Position numbers and translations under genes: made by a program. The notes under the pieces are model-generated. The model was given only the letters and a program-made list of their open reading frames with translations. It did no database searches and was not told where the DNA came from. 64,000 nt of DNA from Planctomycetota bacterium (GTDB lineage Bacteria; Planctomycetota; Planctomycetia; Planctomycetales; Planctomycetaceae), in NCBI GenBank assembly GCA_030836185.1, contig JAURQH010000080.1, positions 1-64,000 of the forward strand, given 5' to 3'. This document shows, piece after piece, positions 55,282 to 64,000 of this stretch (positions are counted from its first letter, which is position 1; each line of letters opens with the position of its first letter).

Positions 55282-57426
55282 ATGAGTCGTCGTGCTCGTC
55301 AAAATACATCCGTATCACTCTTCCCGTTTCTGGCGGTGTTGTTGTGCGCGATGGGAGCACTGTTGGTTCTATTAGTGATTACGACAAGACAAATTCGAGA
55401 AGATGCGATTCGAGTGGCAGAAGAAAAAAAATCTCAACCGATTGTCAAACAAAAGGCAAAACCAGCGCAGGAAGAATGGCCCGATTGGAGTATCGATCTC
55501 GGGGAATCGACTCTTTTAGCAACGCGAAAACACCCTCAGCCTGCAGCCGCCCCTTTACAAGCTCCCAAACCGATTTATGAGAAAACCGAAGGAACACCGG
55601 CTCCACCTGATCTTTCAGCAGGTCTGAAACGCCTTCGTGCGAAACTCAACCGCCTCCAAGAGACGCAATCGGGAGCATCAGCGGATGTAAAAATGATCGT
55701 TGATCAAACCACTGCGATACAAACCGAGATCATCAAGCGGGAAAAGATACTCAAGTATGCCTTAACTGCAATGGACCAGATCAAAAAGCGAGATCAGCAA
55801 ACGAGTGCAGAGTTGAACGACTTACAACAAAAAACGCTTCAGCTTTCTCAGGATCTACAAGCAAAACGTGCCAAGAATCAAAAACTGGCGAACGCCCCTC
55901 GTAACACCCCTAATGTCTTAAAAGTCGTCCCTTACGAAGGTCAAAGCGGAACAACGCGACGACCAATCTTGATTGAATGCACGGCGGGAATTATTCGATT
56001 TGTTCCTGAAGGAATCGAATTGAAAGAAAGGGACTTGGTGGGATTTTCCGTCCAAGACAACCCGCTATTATCTGGCGTTTTAGCTGCTGAAGAATATTGG
56101 ATGAAACGGGATCAAAGCGTGGGAGACATCAATCGTCCTTATGTCTTGATCGTGGTACGTCCCGATGGCATTCCCGCCTACTACGGTGCGAGACAGCTTC
56201 TGCAAAATTACAAGCAGCGATTCGGGTATGAGCTCGTTGATCAGGATCAAAAACTTGCCTCTCCACAAATTGATCCCGTTGCTCAAACGGCGATTCAGCG
56301 TGCCGTCGATGAAAACATCAAAAAACGCGGCGCTCCACCGCGAATGGCACAAGCTTTATTTCCTAGCTACGACCCACGAGAACTGGAACAGACACTGTCT
56401 GGTGGTTCTCTGTCAGGCGACCGTATCGGTGGCACTTTGAATGATTCATCGTCGGGAGACTCTCGACCGAATGGGATGGGGCAGACCGGAAGCGGCAAGG
56501 ATGGGGAACAACAAAAGGTCCCGGACAGAAGATTCAAGTTCGTGCAAACGTCCCAAGGATTGGTGAAAGTTCCGCTTATTGATGCAGATATGAAATCCTT
56601 TCGGCGAAATGATGGTTCTTCCACCGGTTCTGAGCGTGGGTTCAAAAGCACGACAGGGCCGAATAATGATGGACCAACGGAACCGAAGCTGATTAAGCCG
56701 GGAATTCCGTCTGCTGGAAGTCGTCAAATCACTGAGTTTCCCCGCTCGACTACCAATAGGACTGACCGTCCATCGGGAGAACCGTTATCTGGAACTGGAA
56801 GTCAGACCACAACCCAAGGTGCGAACTCTCAAAACGATAGCCAGAACATTTCGTCGGGTGAGCCAACCAGCCAATCAGCATCTGCCGAACGTTTGTCCTC
56901 GCTTCCAGCAAACGCACCGGATGCTTTGACACCGATTCTCCAGGAACGGGCTCGTCAGCTTGCCAACGGAACTGGGCAGGGTGAGAGCAACAACTCGTCA
57001 GGACAGAATGATCCCCAAACGTCACAAGGGGAGGGGGGGGCAAGTTCATCTGGTCAACCCGGTTCTCCGGGGCAGGGGAGAGGGCGCCCATCACAACCGG
57101 TCAAAAAAATGCCATTTGAACGACCGTTACGCGTGGCAATATCTGATCGTGGTTTGCGAGTCGATGAACGAGACGCGATTGCATTACCATCCAATTTGAA
57201 AACTCAGCAATTGATGAATCTTACGGTCGAAGAGCTACGGAATCGTGTGAAGGAATGGCCGGCTCCTCCCGAGCAGTTTTACTGGCGACCGATGGTGAAG
57301 TTCTACGTCTATCCGAATGGTCAGAAAAACTACGAACGACTCAAGCCATACTTCGAAAAACAAGGACTTCTGTCTGACGTGAAATACGTGGAATCGATTC
57401 CGAATCAGGAAGGAAGCCGAAACTGA
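55282..57426 (+). CDS. ExbD/TolR-like protein with repeated periplasmic domains
   Basis: A 714-residue bitopic protein. One membrane segment near residues 13-34 (LFPFLAVLLCAMGALLVLLV), then a coiled coil (about 110-205), a domain with ILIECTAGIIRFVPEGIEL, and YVLIVVRPDGIPAYYGARQLL, which resembles the ExbD periplasmic fold. A Ser/Gly/Gln/Asn-rich linker (about 375-600) follows, then a second similar unit ending in VKFYVYPNGQKNYERLKPYF. No acidic residue occurs in the membrane segment, unlike ExbD, TolR or MotB. It ends 1 bp before the next gene. Confidence 0.8.
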   Translation: MSRRARQNTSVSLFPFLAVLLCAMGALLVLLVITTRQIREDAIRVAEEKKSQPIVKQKAKPAQEEWPDWSIDLGESTLLATRKHPQPAAAPLQAPKPIYEKTEGTPAPPDLSAGLKRLRAKLNRLQETQSGASADVKMIVDQTTAIQTEIIKREKILKYALTAMDQIKKRDQQTSAELNDLQQKTLQLSQDLQAKRAKNQKLANAPRNTPNVLKVVPYEGQSGTTRRPILIECTAGIIRFVPEGIELKERDLVGFSVQDNPLLSGVLAAEEYWMKRDQSVGDINRPYVLIVVRPDGIPAYYGARQLLQNYKQRFGYELVDQDQKLASPQIDPVAQTAIQRAVDENIKKRGAPPRMAQALFPSYDPRELEQTLSGGSLSGDRIGGTLNDSSSGDSRPNGMGQTGSGKDGEQQKVPDRRFKFVQTSQGLVKVPLIDADMKSFRRNDGSSTGSERGFKSTTGPNNDGPTEPKLIKPGIPSAGSRQITEFPRSTTNRTDRPSGEPLSGTGSQTTTQGANSQNDSQNISSGEPTSQSASAERLSSLPANAPDALTPILQERARQLANGTGQGESNNSSGQNDPQTSQGEGGASSSGQPGSPGQGRGRPSQPVKKMPFERPLRVAISDRGLRVDERDAIALPSNLKTQQLMNLTVEELRNRVKEWPAPPEQFYWRPMVKFYVYPNGQKNYERLKPYFEKQGLLSDVKYVESIPNQEGSRN

Positions 57427-57427
57427 T

Positions 57428-58630
57428 ATGTCACGACGACGTTCCCAACAGCAAAGTGACGCCGAGATTAGCTCGGATTCCTTTCTCGATATCATTGCCA
57501 ACATTGTCGGCATCCTCATCATTCTGATTGTGGTGGCTGGAATGCGCGTCAGTCAGGCTCCTATTTTTCAAGAGACCGCGCCGCCAGATGCAAAAGATAT
57601 CGGCGTTCCAGAATCGACATCCGCAGAAGCTCCCCGAGTGATCATAGGAACTACGAATGCAAAATTGTGGAGTCCCTCACCAGCCCTACAAGCTGAGCCC
57701 ATTGAGCCAGCAGAGCCAGTCGTTATCAAAATCGTTGATAATCCTGATCCCGAACTCTTTGCGGTTCACAAACGACAAACTCTCGAACTTCAAAGGCTGT
57801 CGACCGAAATCACTGCCATTCAGTCAGGTCTCACCGACAAACAACGCTCCACCGCAAATGCGGAAGAGGAGTTTTCGCTCGTTCAAGCGCGACTCGGAAA
57901 TCTTCACAACGAACTGAGAGAAGCAAAATCGAGATATGAAGCTGCAAAGATGTCCTCTGAAGATAAAAAGAAAATTATCGAGTCCCGGCGACAAGACGCG
58001 GAACAATTGGTTTCACTGATCGAGAAGGCAGATGCCGAACAGCAGAAGCTGGCGAAGACAGCTCCTCCCGATGCTGAAGTCTTACGGCACGACATGACTC
58101 CTGTAAGCAGCTTTGTGAAAGACGACGAAATCCATTTTCTCGTTTCAAACAGCTCTGTCTCGCAAGTTCCGTTGGATGCTTTTTTGACACAGTTAAAAAG
58201 CCGCATACAGACCAAGCAAAGCTGGCTACTTCGAGCCAATTCTCATACCGGAGAAATAGGTCCGCTGAACGGGTTTGTGATGAAGTATGTGGTCGAAAAA
58301 GAACAGCAGTCGCATTTCGATCAATTACGAACGGGGAGTTCACAGATTCGAATTGTACTCTCTCAATTTGCGATGATCCCCGACGAAAAAACGATTATTC
58401 GAGAGACGGTCGCGCAAGCGACCAGTTCGACATCGCGTTTTTTGATCGCGATTCGATCCGCATCACCGGGAACAACTTGCACGTTTTGGGTTCATCCTGA
58501 CAGTTTCGAGACTTATCAGAAACTCAAAACTTTCGCTCACGAAAGCAACCTGCAAGTCGCGGGTCGCCCTTTGCCACAAGGAATGCCGATTACTGGCTCA
58601 CCTTCGGGATCACGCTCCGCAGCACAATAA
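57428..58630 (+). CDS. ExbD/TolR-like protein with membrane aspartate
   Basis: A 400-residue bitopic protein. The membrane segment FLDIIANIVGILIILIVV begins near residue 19 and carries Asp21 in the position of the proton-carrying Asp of ExbD/TolR. A coiled coil follows (about 120-205; LEQ/LQRLSTEITAIQSGL, ESRRQDAEQLVSLIEKAD), then a periplasmic domain with EIHFLVSNSSVSQVPLDAFL and TFWVHPDSFETYQKLKTFA, matching the P-x-G-x3-Y pattern of its neighbour. Likely partners of the ExbB-type channel; three genes form one operon. Confidence 0.82.
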   Translation: MSRRRSQQQSDAEISSDSFLDIIANIVGILIILIVVAGMRVSQAPIFQETAPPDAKDIGVPESTSAEAPRVIIGTTNAKLWSPSPALQAEPIEPAEPVVIKIVDNPDPELFAVHKRQTLELQRLSTEITAIQSGLTDKQRSTANAEEEFSLVQARLGNLHNELREAKSRYEAAKMSSEDKKKIIESRRQDAEQLVSLIEKADAEQQKLAKTAPPDAEVLRHDMTPVSSFVKDDEIHFLVSNSSVSQVPLDAFLTQLKSRIQTKQSWLLRANSHTGEIGPLNGFVMKYVVEKEQQSHFDQLRTGSSQIRIVLSQFAMIPDEKTIIRETVAQATSSTSRFLIAIRSASPGTTCTFWVHPDSFETYQKLKTFAHESNLQVAGRPLPQGMPITGSPSGSRSAAQ

Positions 58631-58653
58631 AACTCCACACATTGCGAAATGGA

Positions 58654-59148
58654 TTAGTCGGCTTCGATTTTGATCGATCCCCATTGACCAAAGTTTTCTT
58701 CGACTTCGAGAGTGAGAGAATTGATAGCAGACTTTTGTTCTTGGGTGAGGCTGTCGAGAAACCTGTAAGCCATCCAACGGGCGATTAGTTCTGCCGTCGT
58801 ATTCTCCACCGGCAACAAGATGCAATCTTCGTCAGGAAAGACCCAACGACGATTTTCAAATCTTGCTTCCACTTCTGTACCCTGTTGTTCCACACTGATG
58901 GAATGGTGTTTTGTTGGCAGGAGGACTCGATGATCGAGTTCATCAACAATCGTCTGCAACCCAGCTCGTAACGCGATAAAATCGAAAACGTAATAGTTTT
59001 CGTCTAAAGAGCCTTCGATTTCTGCCGCGACTCGCCAGTTGTGTCCGTGCAGACGTTCGCAGATATTGCCATTAAATGTAATAAAGTGTGCCGCGCTGAA
59101 GACCAGATGGTCTTTGGTGACACGGACTTTCCAAGATTCTTTCGACAT
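58654..59148 (-). CDS. 6-pyruvoyl-tetrahydropterin synthase/QueD family protein
   Basis: A 164-residue T-fold zinc enzyme. Zinc ligands and catalytic Cys are visible: FSAAHFITF, then CERLHGHNW, with the acid VFDFIALR and the Asp-His pair ELDHRVLLP. The C-terminal VEENFGQWGSIKI completes the fold. QueD acts on dihydroneopterin triphosphate in queuosine synthesis; the same family also serves pterin and methanopterin routes. No other queuosine genes are near, so substrate is open. Ends 22 bp from the ExbD-like gene, convergent. It lies just downstream of a CitG-like gene (51 bp gap). Confidence 0.88.
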   Translation of the reverse strand: MSKESWKVRVTKDHLVFSAAHFITFNGNICERLHGHNWRVAAEIEGSLDENYYVFDFIALRAGLQTIVDELDHRVLLPTKHHSISVEQQGTEVEARFENRRWVFPDEDCILLPVENTTAELIARWMAYRFLDSLTQEQKSAINSLTLEVEENFGQWGSIKIEAD

Positions 59149-59199
59149 GAGACCTCCCCTACGAGTGTGCAGACGCCAATATAGCAGATTCGCTCAGCT

Positions 59200-60087
59200 T
59201 CAGCTTTCCAGCGGTAACGAATCCATGGGAGGTGGTGTAATAATTCCCTCTCGAAAACCGGCATACAAACAGGCGACGACAAAATCTGCGGTCGTCCCCG
59301 GGTTACGCCGATTTCCGTCAGCTCTTAGCCAGTCATCAAATTCGCTGAGAATTCCCCAACAGATTTCATAATCGGGCCAGTCCGATTCCAAGACGGTCCG
59401 AGCACGCAGGCTGGCTTCTTCTGCCAATCCTGGACCACATTTTCTGGCGATCAGTGAGTCGGGAAGATGTGCCATCAACTTCAGATGGAGATGGATGATG
59501 GAATTTTCCCACCGGTCGACGAATCCTAGTTCTTGTGCGAGTTGTTCCAAACCATAATGCAAGATTTCGTCGAACTCGTTGGTATATTGCAGAGCAATAT
59601 TGTCTCGATCTTTCGCCAGTGCCATGACTTCGACCAAGGGTACGGTCGGGGAGTGAAGGATGTCTTGCTCATGAACCTCACCCAGTCCACTAGGAGAGGC
59701 TAGACGAATCGCTTCATAGACACATTGGCTATCGTGTACCGTCAGGTTGGCCAGTACATCGCCGATTCCTTCAAAGACAGGAATATGTAGAGGGACAGCG
59801 GTCAACGGAGCGAGTAATAGAATGACTCCCAGATTCGTGTTCCTTCCGACAGCTTCCTGCGTTGCTTTGACCGCTTCCAAAATTGTCGGTCCGACACCAC
59901 GCTCGATGGTTTGTTCAAACAGGGGAGCAATCACCTCGGCAGACTTAATGAAATCGTGATGGTCGAGGTCTTCGAACGATTTTTCGCGGTGGACATTGCC
60001 CGGTTTCCGCGCGCAAACTTCCAACAGGCACGCAAAGCGAACCCAGCGGGTGATTGGATGAATAGTTTTAAGATCCGATTGATCCAT
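59200..60087 (-). CDS. CitG/MdcB-family triphosphoribosyl-dephospho-CoA synthase-like protein
   Basis: A 295-residue all-helical protein. CitG-type motifs: EVCARKPGNVHR, GRNTNLGVILLLAPL, LASPSGLGEV, VMALAKDRDNIALQYTN and NPGTTADFVVACLY. Citrate- or malonate-lyase genes, the usual partners of CitG/MdcB, are missing. CitG-like proteins occur among the uncharacterised ORFs of tetrahydromethanopterin C1-pathway clusters in methylotrophs and planctomycetes; together with the adjacent pterin-synthase gene this is the more likely role, but is inference. Confidence 0.82.
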   Translation of the reverse strand: MDQSDLKTIHPITRWVRFACLLEVCARKPGNVHREKSFEDLDHHDFIKSAEVIAPLFEQTIERGVGPTILEAVKATQEAVGRNTNLGVILLLAPLTAVPLHIPVFEGIGDVLANLTVHDSQCVYEAIRLASPSGLGEVHEQDILHSPTVPLVEVMALAKDRDNIALQYTNEFDEILHYGLEQLAQELGFVDRWENSIIHLHLKLMAHLPDSLIARKCGPGLAEEASLRARTVLESDWPDYEICWGILSEFDDWLRADGNRRNPGTTADFVVACLYAGFREGIITPPPMDSLPLES

Positions 60088-60242
60088 CGGAACGAATTAG
60101 CTCTCAAGAAATCTTTGGAATTGTCACACTAGGCTATCCGAATTTGGGTTGCGAGCAAAGACCTCTCGCGACAGGATTTTTCATTCTCTTTCGCCTCCAT
60201 CTCGGTTAGGCTGCAACTTCACGCCCAATTCAGGAGATTTTC

Positions 60243-61178
60243 ATGCCCGCTGCGATAGATATCAACCTTCTTCAAAATGTTCATTTAGTCCCCTTAACTG
60301 CTTACAACAGTGAAGGGACACTGAATTTGGAAAAGCAGACCGAACACATTCAACATCTGGTTGCTGCCGGAATTCGTGTTTTTCTTCCCGCAGCCGGAAC
60401 AAGCGAGTTCCACAGTCTTTCCGACGATGAAATCGTTCAATTGGTTCGGGTGACACGAGAAGCGACAGGGCCAGAAGCGACGATCTTCGCACCGGTTGGT
60501 CGTCAAATCGGTTCTGCCATCAAGGTGGGAACCGAGGCAATGGAAGCGGGAGCCGATGGCGTGATGTTTATGCCGTTCGAGCATCCATACCTCAGTGATC
60601 AAGGGGCACTCTCCTATTATCGAGATGTGATGAAAGAACTGCGTTGCCCCGTGATGATTTACAAGAAAGCAGAGATCCCAACAGATAATCTGCTACTCAA
60701 TTTGGCACGCGACCCACGAATGGTCGGCGTGAAATATGCGGTCAACAACATGGCTCAGTTCCGACAAACCGTACTCGCCGACAGAACCGACACTCAATGG
60801 CTGTGCGGTTCGGCAGAACGCTTCGCCCCATTCTTCATGCTGGCAGGCAGTACGGGTTACACCACCGGAGCCGGCAACCTGTGTCCTCGACTTACTCTGG
60901 CAATGTTTGATGCTCTATCTACTGGCACGTATGAGGAAGCGATGAAGCTGCAGGAACTGATCCTTCCCATTGAGCATTACCGTGCGAGGGAAGGGGACAG
61001 CTTCAACATTTCAATGCTGAAGCATGGCCTCAAGCTGACAGGATTGGATTTCGGTCCGCCGAGATCACCCGGTCGAGTTCTCACTTCAGACGAGGAACAA
61101 GAGATCGAAGCAATTCTCGAACCGATCTTTACGGCAGAAAAGAAGCTTGGTGAAGAGACGCTGATTGCAGGGGAGTGA
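60243..61178 (+). CDS. Dihydrodipicolinate synthase-family aldolase/lyase
   Basis: A 311-residue TIM-barrel protein; ATG 60243 has AGGAG 6 bases upstream. Schiff-base Lys is in VGVKYAVNN near residue 163, Tyr in VMIYKKAE, and the substrate loop AAGTSEFHSLSDDEI replaces the DapA GTTGE motif. Its GSAERFAPFFMLAGSTGYTTG segment suits the KDG/dehydratase side of the family rather than lysine synthesis. The product is probably a sugar-acid keto acid or aldol, unspecified. Divergent from the CitG-like gene. Confidence 0.87.
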   Translation: MPAAIDINLLQNVHLVPLTAYNSEGTLNLEKQTEHIQHLVAAGIRVFLPAAGTSEFHSLSDDEIVQLVRVTREATGPEATIFAPVGRQIGSAIKVGTEAMEAGADGVMFMPFEHPYLSDQGALSYYRDVMKELRCPVMIYKKAEIPTDNLLLNLARDPRMVGVKYAVNNMAQFRQTVLADRTDTQWLCGSAERFAPFFMLAGSTGYTTGAGNLCPRLTLAMFDALSTGTYEEAMKLQELILPIEHYRAREGDSFNISMLKHGLKLTGLDFGPPRSPGRVLTSDEEQEIEAILEPIFTAEKKLGEETLIAGE

Positions 61179-61206
61179 GTTGTGGTCGGAGATTTTACGA
61201 AAACTT

Positions 61207-61240
61207 GTCGCATAGACGCCGAGACGCAAAGAATCGCAGA
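61207..61240. repeat. GACGCCGAGACGC-type dispersed repeat, second copy
   Basis: TCGCATAGACGCCGAGACGC, then AAAGAATCGCAGAG, lies just after the DHDPS-family stop. AGACGCCGAGACGCA is shared with the reverse complement at 26714-26740. The rest of the 230 bp to the next gene has no gene. Confidence 0.55.
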
Positions 61241-61410
61241 GTCCAAATTATCTGTGCAAATAATGGAGTACGAACAACAGCAAGATTACAGATAGCTTGG
61301 GTACAAACTCAATATCCCGGTAGGTTACGGTTTGCTTTGCTCAGCTCATGATCCTCATAAAAAATTCATTCTTAACGAGAATTATCGGAACGGAGTGTGA
61401 GAGGTGAATT

Positions 61411-61719
61411 TCAGTTTCCAAGAAGGGCCAATACTACAAGTACATATGGAACCAAGCTGAAAGCGAGCAACCACCAACTCGATCTACTTACAAAATAGAC
61501 AATCCATGAAAGAACAATCAGAGGCAACCAGAGAATCAACGCACTATTAACTATAGCCGCACCAAATTCATTTTCTGAATCCAACGCAATTTTTCCTACA
61601 CTCAAACCGAACGGGATCAGGAACAAGGGAGAAACCAATTGCAGCATCGCGGCGAGCCAGAATGGTCCGGTAGTACCGGTGTTTTTTCGAGAAGAGTGTG
61701 AATCGGAGGAGTCAGCCAT
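61411..61719 (-). CDS. Small membrane protein of unknown function
   Basis: A 102-residue protein. After a polar start (MADSSDSHSSRKNTGTTG) come three hydrophobic segments: FWLAAMLQLVSPLFLIPFGL, AAIVNSALILWLPLIVLSWI (quoted separately) and WWLLAFSLVPYVLVVLALL. ATG 61719 is the only start. No family recognised. The regular alternation of loops and membrane segments supports it as real despite its size. Confidence 0.6.
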   Translation of the reverse strand: MADSSDSHSSRKNTGTTGPFWLAAMLQLVSPLFLIPFGLSVGKIALDSENEFGAAIVNSALILWLPLIVLSWIVYFVSRSSWWLLAFSLVPYVLVVLALLGN

Positions 61720-61797
61720 TCATTGATGTTATCTGAGACAGGTAGAGTAGTGGAGAAAAATTCTGCCTAGAAATCAAATTGCAATTCGACATCCAGC

Positions 61798-61835
61798 AAA
61801 AAAACACCCCGTGGAGCTAATGCTCCACGGGGTGT
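61798..61835 (-). terminator. Strong terminator after fusA
   Basis: ACACCCCGTGGAGC (61804-61817) and GCTCCACGGGGTGT (61822-61835) form a 14-bp perfect stem with a TAAT loop. On the gene (minus) strand it is followed by seven T residues. It lies 26 bp beyond the fusA stop codon. Confidence 0.93.
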
Positions 61836-61861
61836 TGTCATAATTAACTACGAGAACAAGG

Positions 61862-63976
61862 CTAATTGTTTTTATCTTCGTCGTCGCGGCGACGTTTTTC
61901 GATCACTTCGTCCTGCAGGCTCTTCGGCACTTGTGAGTACTTACAGAACTCCATGCTGAATGTTCCTTTTCCTTGCGTCATGCTGCGAAGTTCGTTGGCG
62001 TAATCGAACATGGCCGCCAAAGGCACTTCAGCCGTCAAGTAGACCGTTTTGGCTTTCACTTCAGACGAATTCACGAGTCCGCGTTTCGAGGAGATGTGAC
62101 CAGTCACCGATCCCTGGAACTCTTCCGGGGCTTCGACTTCCAGAAGCATAATCGGTTCTTGCAAGGCAACTTTGGCTTCTTTGTCGAGCAATTTTCGCAA
62201 ACAATCGAAGCCAGCAATATTGAACGCCATTTCCGACGAGTCAACATCGTGGTAACTACCGTCTTGCAGCTTCATGCGGACACCCACCACTTCGGAACCG
62301 ATCAGCGGTCCTTTGACGATGGCCCGTTGGAAGCCTTTATCAACGGCGGGGATGTACTCTTTCGGAATACGTCCTTGAGAAATTTCATTCACGAATTCGT
62401 AGGCAATGTTATCTTCTTCTGGAATGACTTCCATTACGCCACGCACATCGGCGAACTGTCCCGAACCACCAGATTGTTTCTTGTGACGATAACTGTATTC
62501 GACACCCACGGTGGGACGTTCTCGGTAAGAGACACGAGGCTCACCAATTTTGCATTCGCATTTGTATTCGCGAAGGATACGTTCAATGTAGACTTCGAGG
62601 TGTAACTGACCCATCCCGGCGATAATGGTTTGCCCGGTCTCTTCGTCGGAAGCGACATGAAACGTGGGGTCTTCGCGACGAAAACGTTCGAGAGCTTTGG
62701 CCAATTTGTCGGCATCATCACGATTTGCAGGTTCGATTGACAGCCGGATCACTGGGTCGGCAACATAGATATTTTCCAGTGTGACGTTGATGCCATCACC
62801 CAGGAACGTGTCACCAGATGCACAGTCCATACCCACCACGGCGATAATATCTCCGGGACCAGCTTCTTCGAGGTCTTCCCGATCATTGGAGTGCATACGG
62901 ACCAAGCGACCGAATCGGGTGGATTGCCCGGTACGGGCGTTAATGTAACTTTCACCCTTCTTGATCGTGCCTTGATAGATACGAGTGTAAGTCAACTGCC
63001 CAAATTGTTCGACAACCGTTTTGAACGCCATGCAAACTAATGGGTCATCCGCATTCTTGGAAAGTGGGACTCGTTTAGGCTCCCCACCGTCTTCTTCAAG
63101 AGAGCTAACATCGAGTGCCGACATGTCGCGATCCAGGGGTGATGGTAGATAAAACTCCACACCATCGAGTAACTCTTGAACGCCTTTGTTTTTGTAAGCC
63201 GACCCCATCATCACTGGAACGATGGTCTGATCGATGGTGGCAAGCCGAATGATCTTGCGAAGATGCTTCTCATCGACTTCTTCTTCTCCGAGAACGGCTT
63301 CCATCAACTTGTCGTCAAACATGGAAACTTCTTCGAGCATGTGAGCTCGTGCCGCTTTTGCTTTTTCGACCAAATCTTCGGGAATCTCTTCGTAACGAAT
63401 ATCTTCTCCCTGTTCACCATCGAAGAAGACAGCCTGCATTTTGATGAGGTCCACAACGCCTTTGAAATCGGCTTCATTGCCTATCGGTATCTGCAATGGA
63501 ACAGCATTCGCGCCCAGCTTGTCTTTGATCTGTTCAATAACGCTGTCCGGGTCGGCACCGGTACGATCCATCTTATTGATAAATGCAATTCGGGGAATGC
63601 CGTAACGCTTCATTTGACGGTCAACCGTCAATGATTGAGATTGCACTCCACCGACAGAGCAGAGAACCAGAACGGCACCATCGAGAACGCGAAGTGAGCG
63701 TTCCACTTCGACGGTAAAGTCAACGTGGCCTGGCGTATCGATGATATTGATCGAGGTGTTTTTCCACTCGACACTGGTGGCTGCTGAAGTGATCGTGATT
63801 CCACGTTCCTGCTCCAGCTCCATGTGGTCCATTGTTGGACCTCCACCGCCGCTGCGAACTTCCACGATTTTGTGGATACGACCCGCGTAAAACAAAATCC
63901 GCTCGGTCAGGGTCGTTTTCCCTGAGTCGATGTGGGCCGAGATACCAATGTTCCGATGCTGGGCCAGTTTCTTCAT
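61862..63976 (-). CDS. fusA: Elongation factor G (spd/mitochondrial EFG1-like)
   Basis: A 704-residue translational GTPase driving ribosomal translocation. G motifs: [19 protein letters not shown] (G1), DTPGHVDF (G3), NKMDRTGAD (G4); switch I shows [22 protein letters not shown]. The G1 loop AHIDSGKTT and the GRIHKI context match the mitochondrial EFG1/spdEFG1 branch (spirochaetes, planctomycetes, deltaproteobacteria) rather than canonical EF-G with AHIDAGKTT. All five domains are present at full length. No rpsL/rpsG/tuf genes adjoin; the 24 bp upstream to the window end are non-coding. Ends with a strong terminator. Confidence 0.94.
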   Translation of the reverse strand: MKKLAQHRNIGISAHIDSGKTTLTERILFYAGRIHKIVEVRSGGGGPTMDHMELEQERGITITSAATSVEWKNTSINIIDTPGHVDFTVEVERSLRVLDGAVLVLCSVGGVQSQSLTVDRQMKRYGIPRIAFINKMDRTGADPDSVIEQIKDKLGANAVPLQIPIGNEADFKGVVDLIKMQAVFFDGEQGEDIRYEEIPEDLVEKAKAARAHMLEEVSMFDDKLMEAVLGEEEVDEKHLRKIIRLATIDQTIVPVMMGSAYKNKGVQELLDGVEFYLPSPLDRDMSALDVSSLEEDGGEPKRVPLSKNADDPLVCMAFKTVVEQFGQLTYTRIYQGTIKKGESYINARTGQSTRFGRLVRMHSNDREDLEEAGPGDIIAVVGMDCASGDTFLGDGINVTLENIYVADPVIRLSIEPANRDDADKLAKALERFRREDPTFHVASDEETGQTIIAGMGQLHLEVYIERILREYKCECKIGEPRVSYRERPTVGVEYSYRHKKQSGGSGQFADVRGVMEVIPEEDNIAYEFVNEISQGRIPKEYIPAVDKGFQRAIVKGPLIGSEVVGVRMKLQDGSYHDVDSSEMAFNIAGFDCLRKLLDKEAKVALQEPIMLLEVEAPEEFQGSVTGHISSKRGLVNSSEVKAKTVYLTAEVPLAAMFDYANELRSMTQGKGTFSMEFCKYSQVPKSLQDEVIEKRRRDDEDKNN

Positions 63977-64000
63977 AACTCTGTGGCTCTACTTAACAAA

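Noticed and set aside
53566-58630. Zorya-type anti-phage system
   Set aside because: The MotA-like protein with a long tail is suggestive, but there is no OmpA-like peptidoglycan domain in the partners and no ZorC/ZorD helicase or nuclease nearby.
1-64000. CRISPR arrays, prophage, integrase/transposase, rRNA operon
   Set aside because: None visible: no regularly spaced repeats, phage structural genes, integrase motifs or rRNA-like sequence were found on reading.

Overview
The window looks like chromosomal DNA from a planctomycete, most likely Planctomycetaceae-like. The indicators are two DUF1549/DUF1553 plus DUF1501 gene pairs, three secreted sulfatases, a DUF1080 protein, a TIGR03790-family gene, an EF-G of the spirochaete/planctomycete/mitochondrial type, and many long secreted or membrane proteins of planctomycete character. 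No phage, transposase, plasmid or CRISPR signature was seen. The genus cannot be fixed from sequence reading alone.

Layout. 1-3.4 kb: the tail of a Fis-type regulator, then a GH5 glycosidase/PhoD-like phosphatase pair and tRNA-Ser(GCT). 3.7-6.8 kb: an SGNH hydrolase and a sulfatase with a HEAT-like tail. 6.8-11.5 kb: tyrS, a CPBP protease, then trpC, a Nudix protein and a Tat-type exported protein, closed by a terminator. 11.5-18.5 kb: two sulfatases, a nucleotidyltransferase-like protein, a Gfo/Idh/MocA oxidoreductase, a ZIP transporter and an atypical SDR. 18.4-26.3 kb: a TIGR03790 gene split by a 14-bp tandem duplication, then a DUF1549/1553-DUF1501 operon followed by an endonuclease/exonuclease/phosphatase gene with an in-frame TGA. 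26.3-27.7 kb: a gene-poor patch of inverted and dispersed repeats. 27.7-32 kb: TVP38-like membrane protein, flavin disulfide reductase, a small coiled-coil/basic/winged-helix protein and an M20 peptidase. 32-35 kb: dxs and a prenyl synthase (isoprenoid precursors). 35-37 kb: aguB-aguA (agmatine to putrescine). 37-42.3 kb: DUF1080 protein, methyltransferase, gatB, gatA, gatC and rpmB (tRNA amidation and ribosome). 42.7-45 kb: csrA and an S41 protease. 45-48 kb: second DUF1501/DUF1549 pair. 48-58.6 kb: a polytopic membrane protein, a 1358-residue protein of unknown function, and a divergent operon of one MotA/TolQ/ExbB-type channel protein plus two ExbD-like proteins. 58.6-61.7 kb: PTPS/QueD-like protein, CitG-like protein, DHDPS-family lyase and a small membrane protein. 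61.8-64 kb: fusA.

How genes work together. Sulfatases, GH5, SGNH hydrolase, PhoD and DUF1080 proteins suggest scavenging of sulfated and phosphorylated polymers. The most system-like unknown is the 48-58.6 kb block: a proton-channel-type motor whose two ExbD-like partners differ in the membrane aspartate, divergent from a giant soluble protein with an acidic linker. Two recently damaged genes (14-bp duplication; in-frame TGA) lie about 5 kb apart and need checking against reads.
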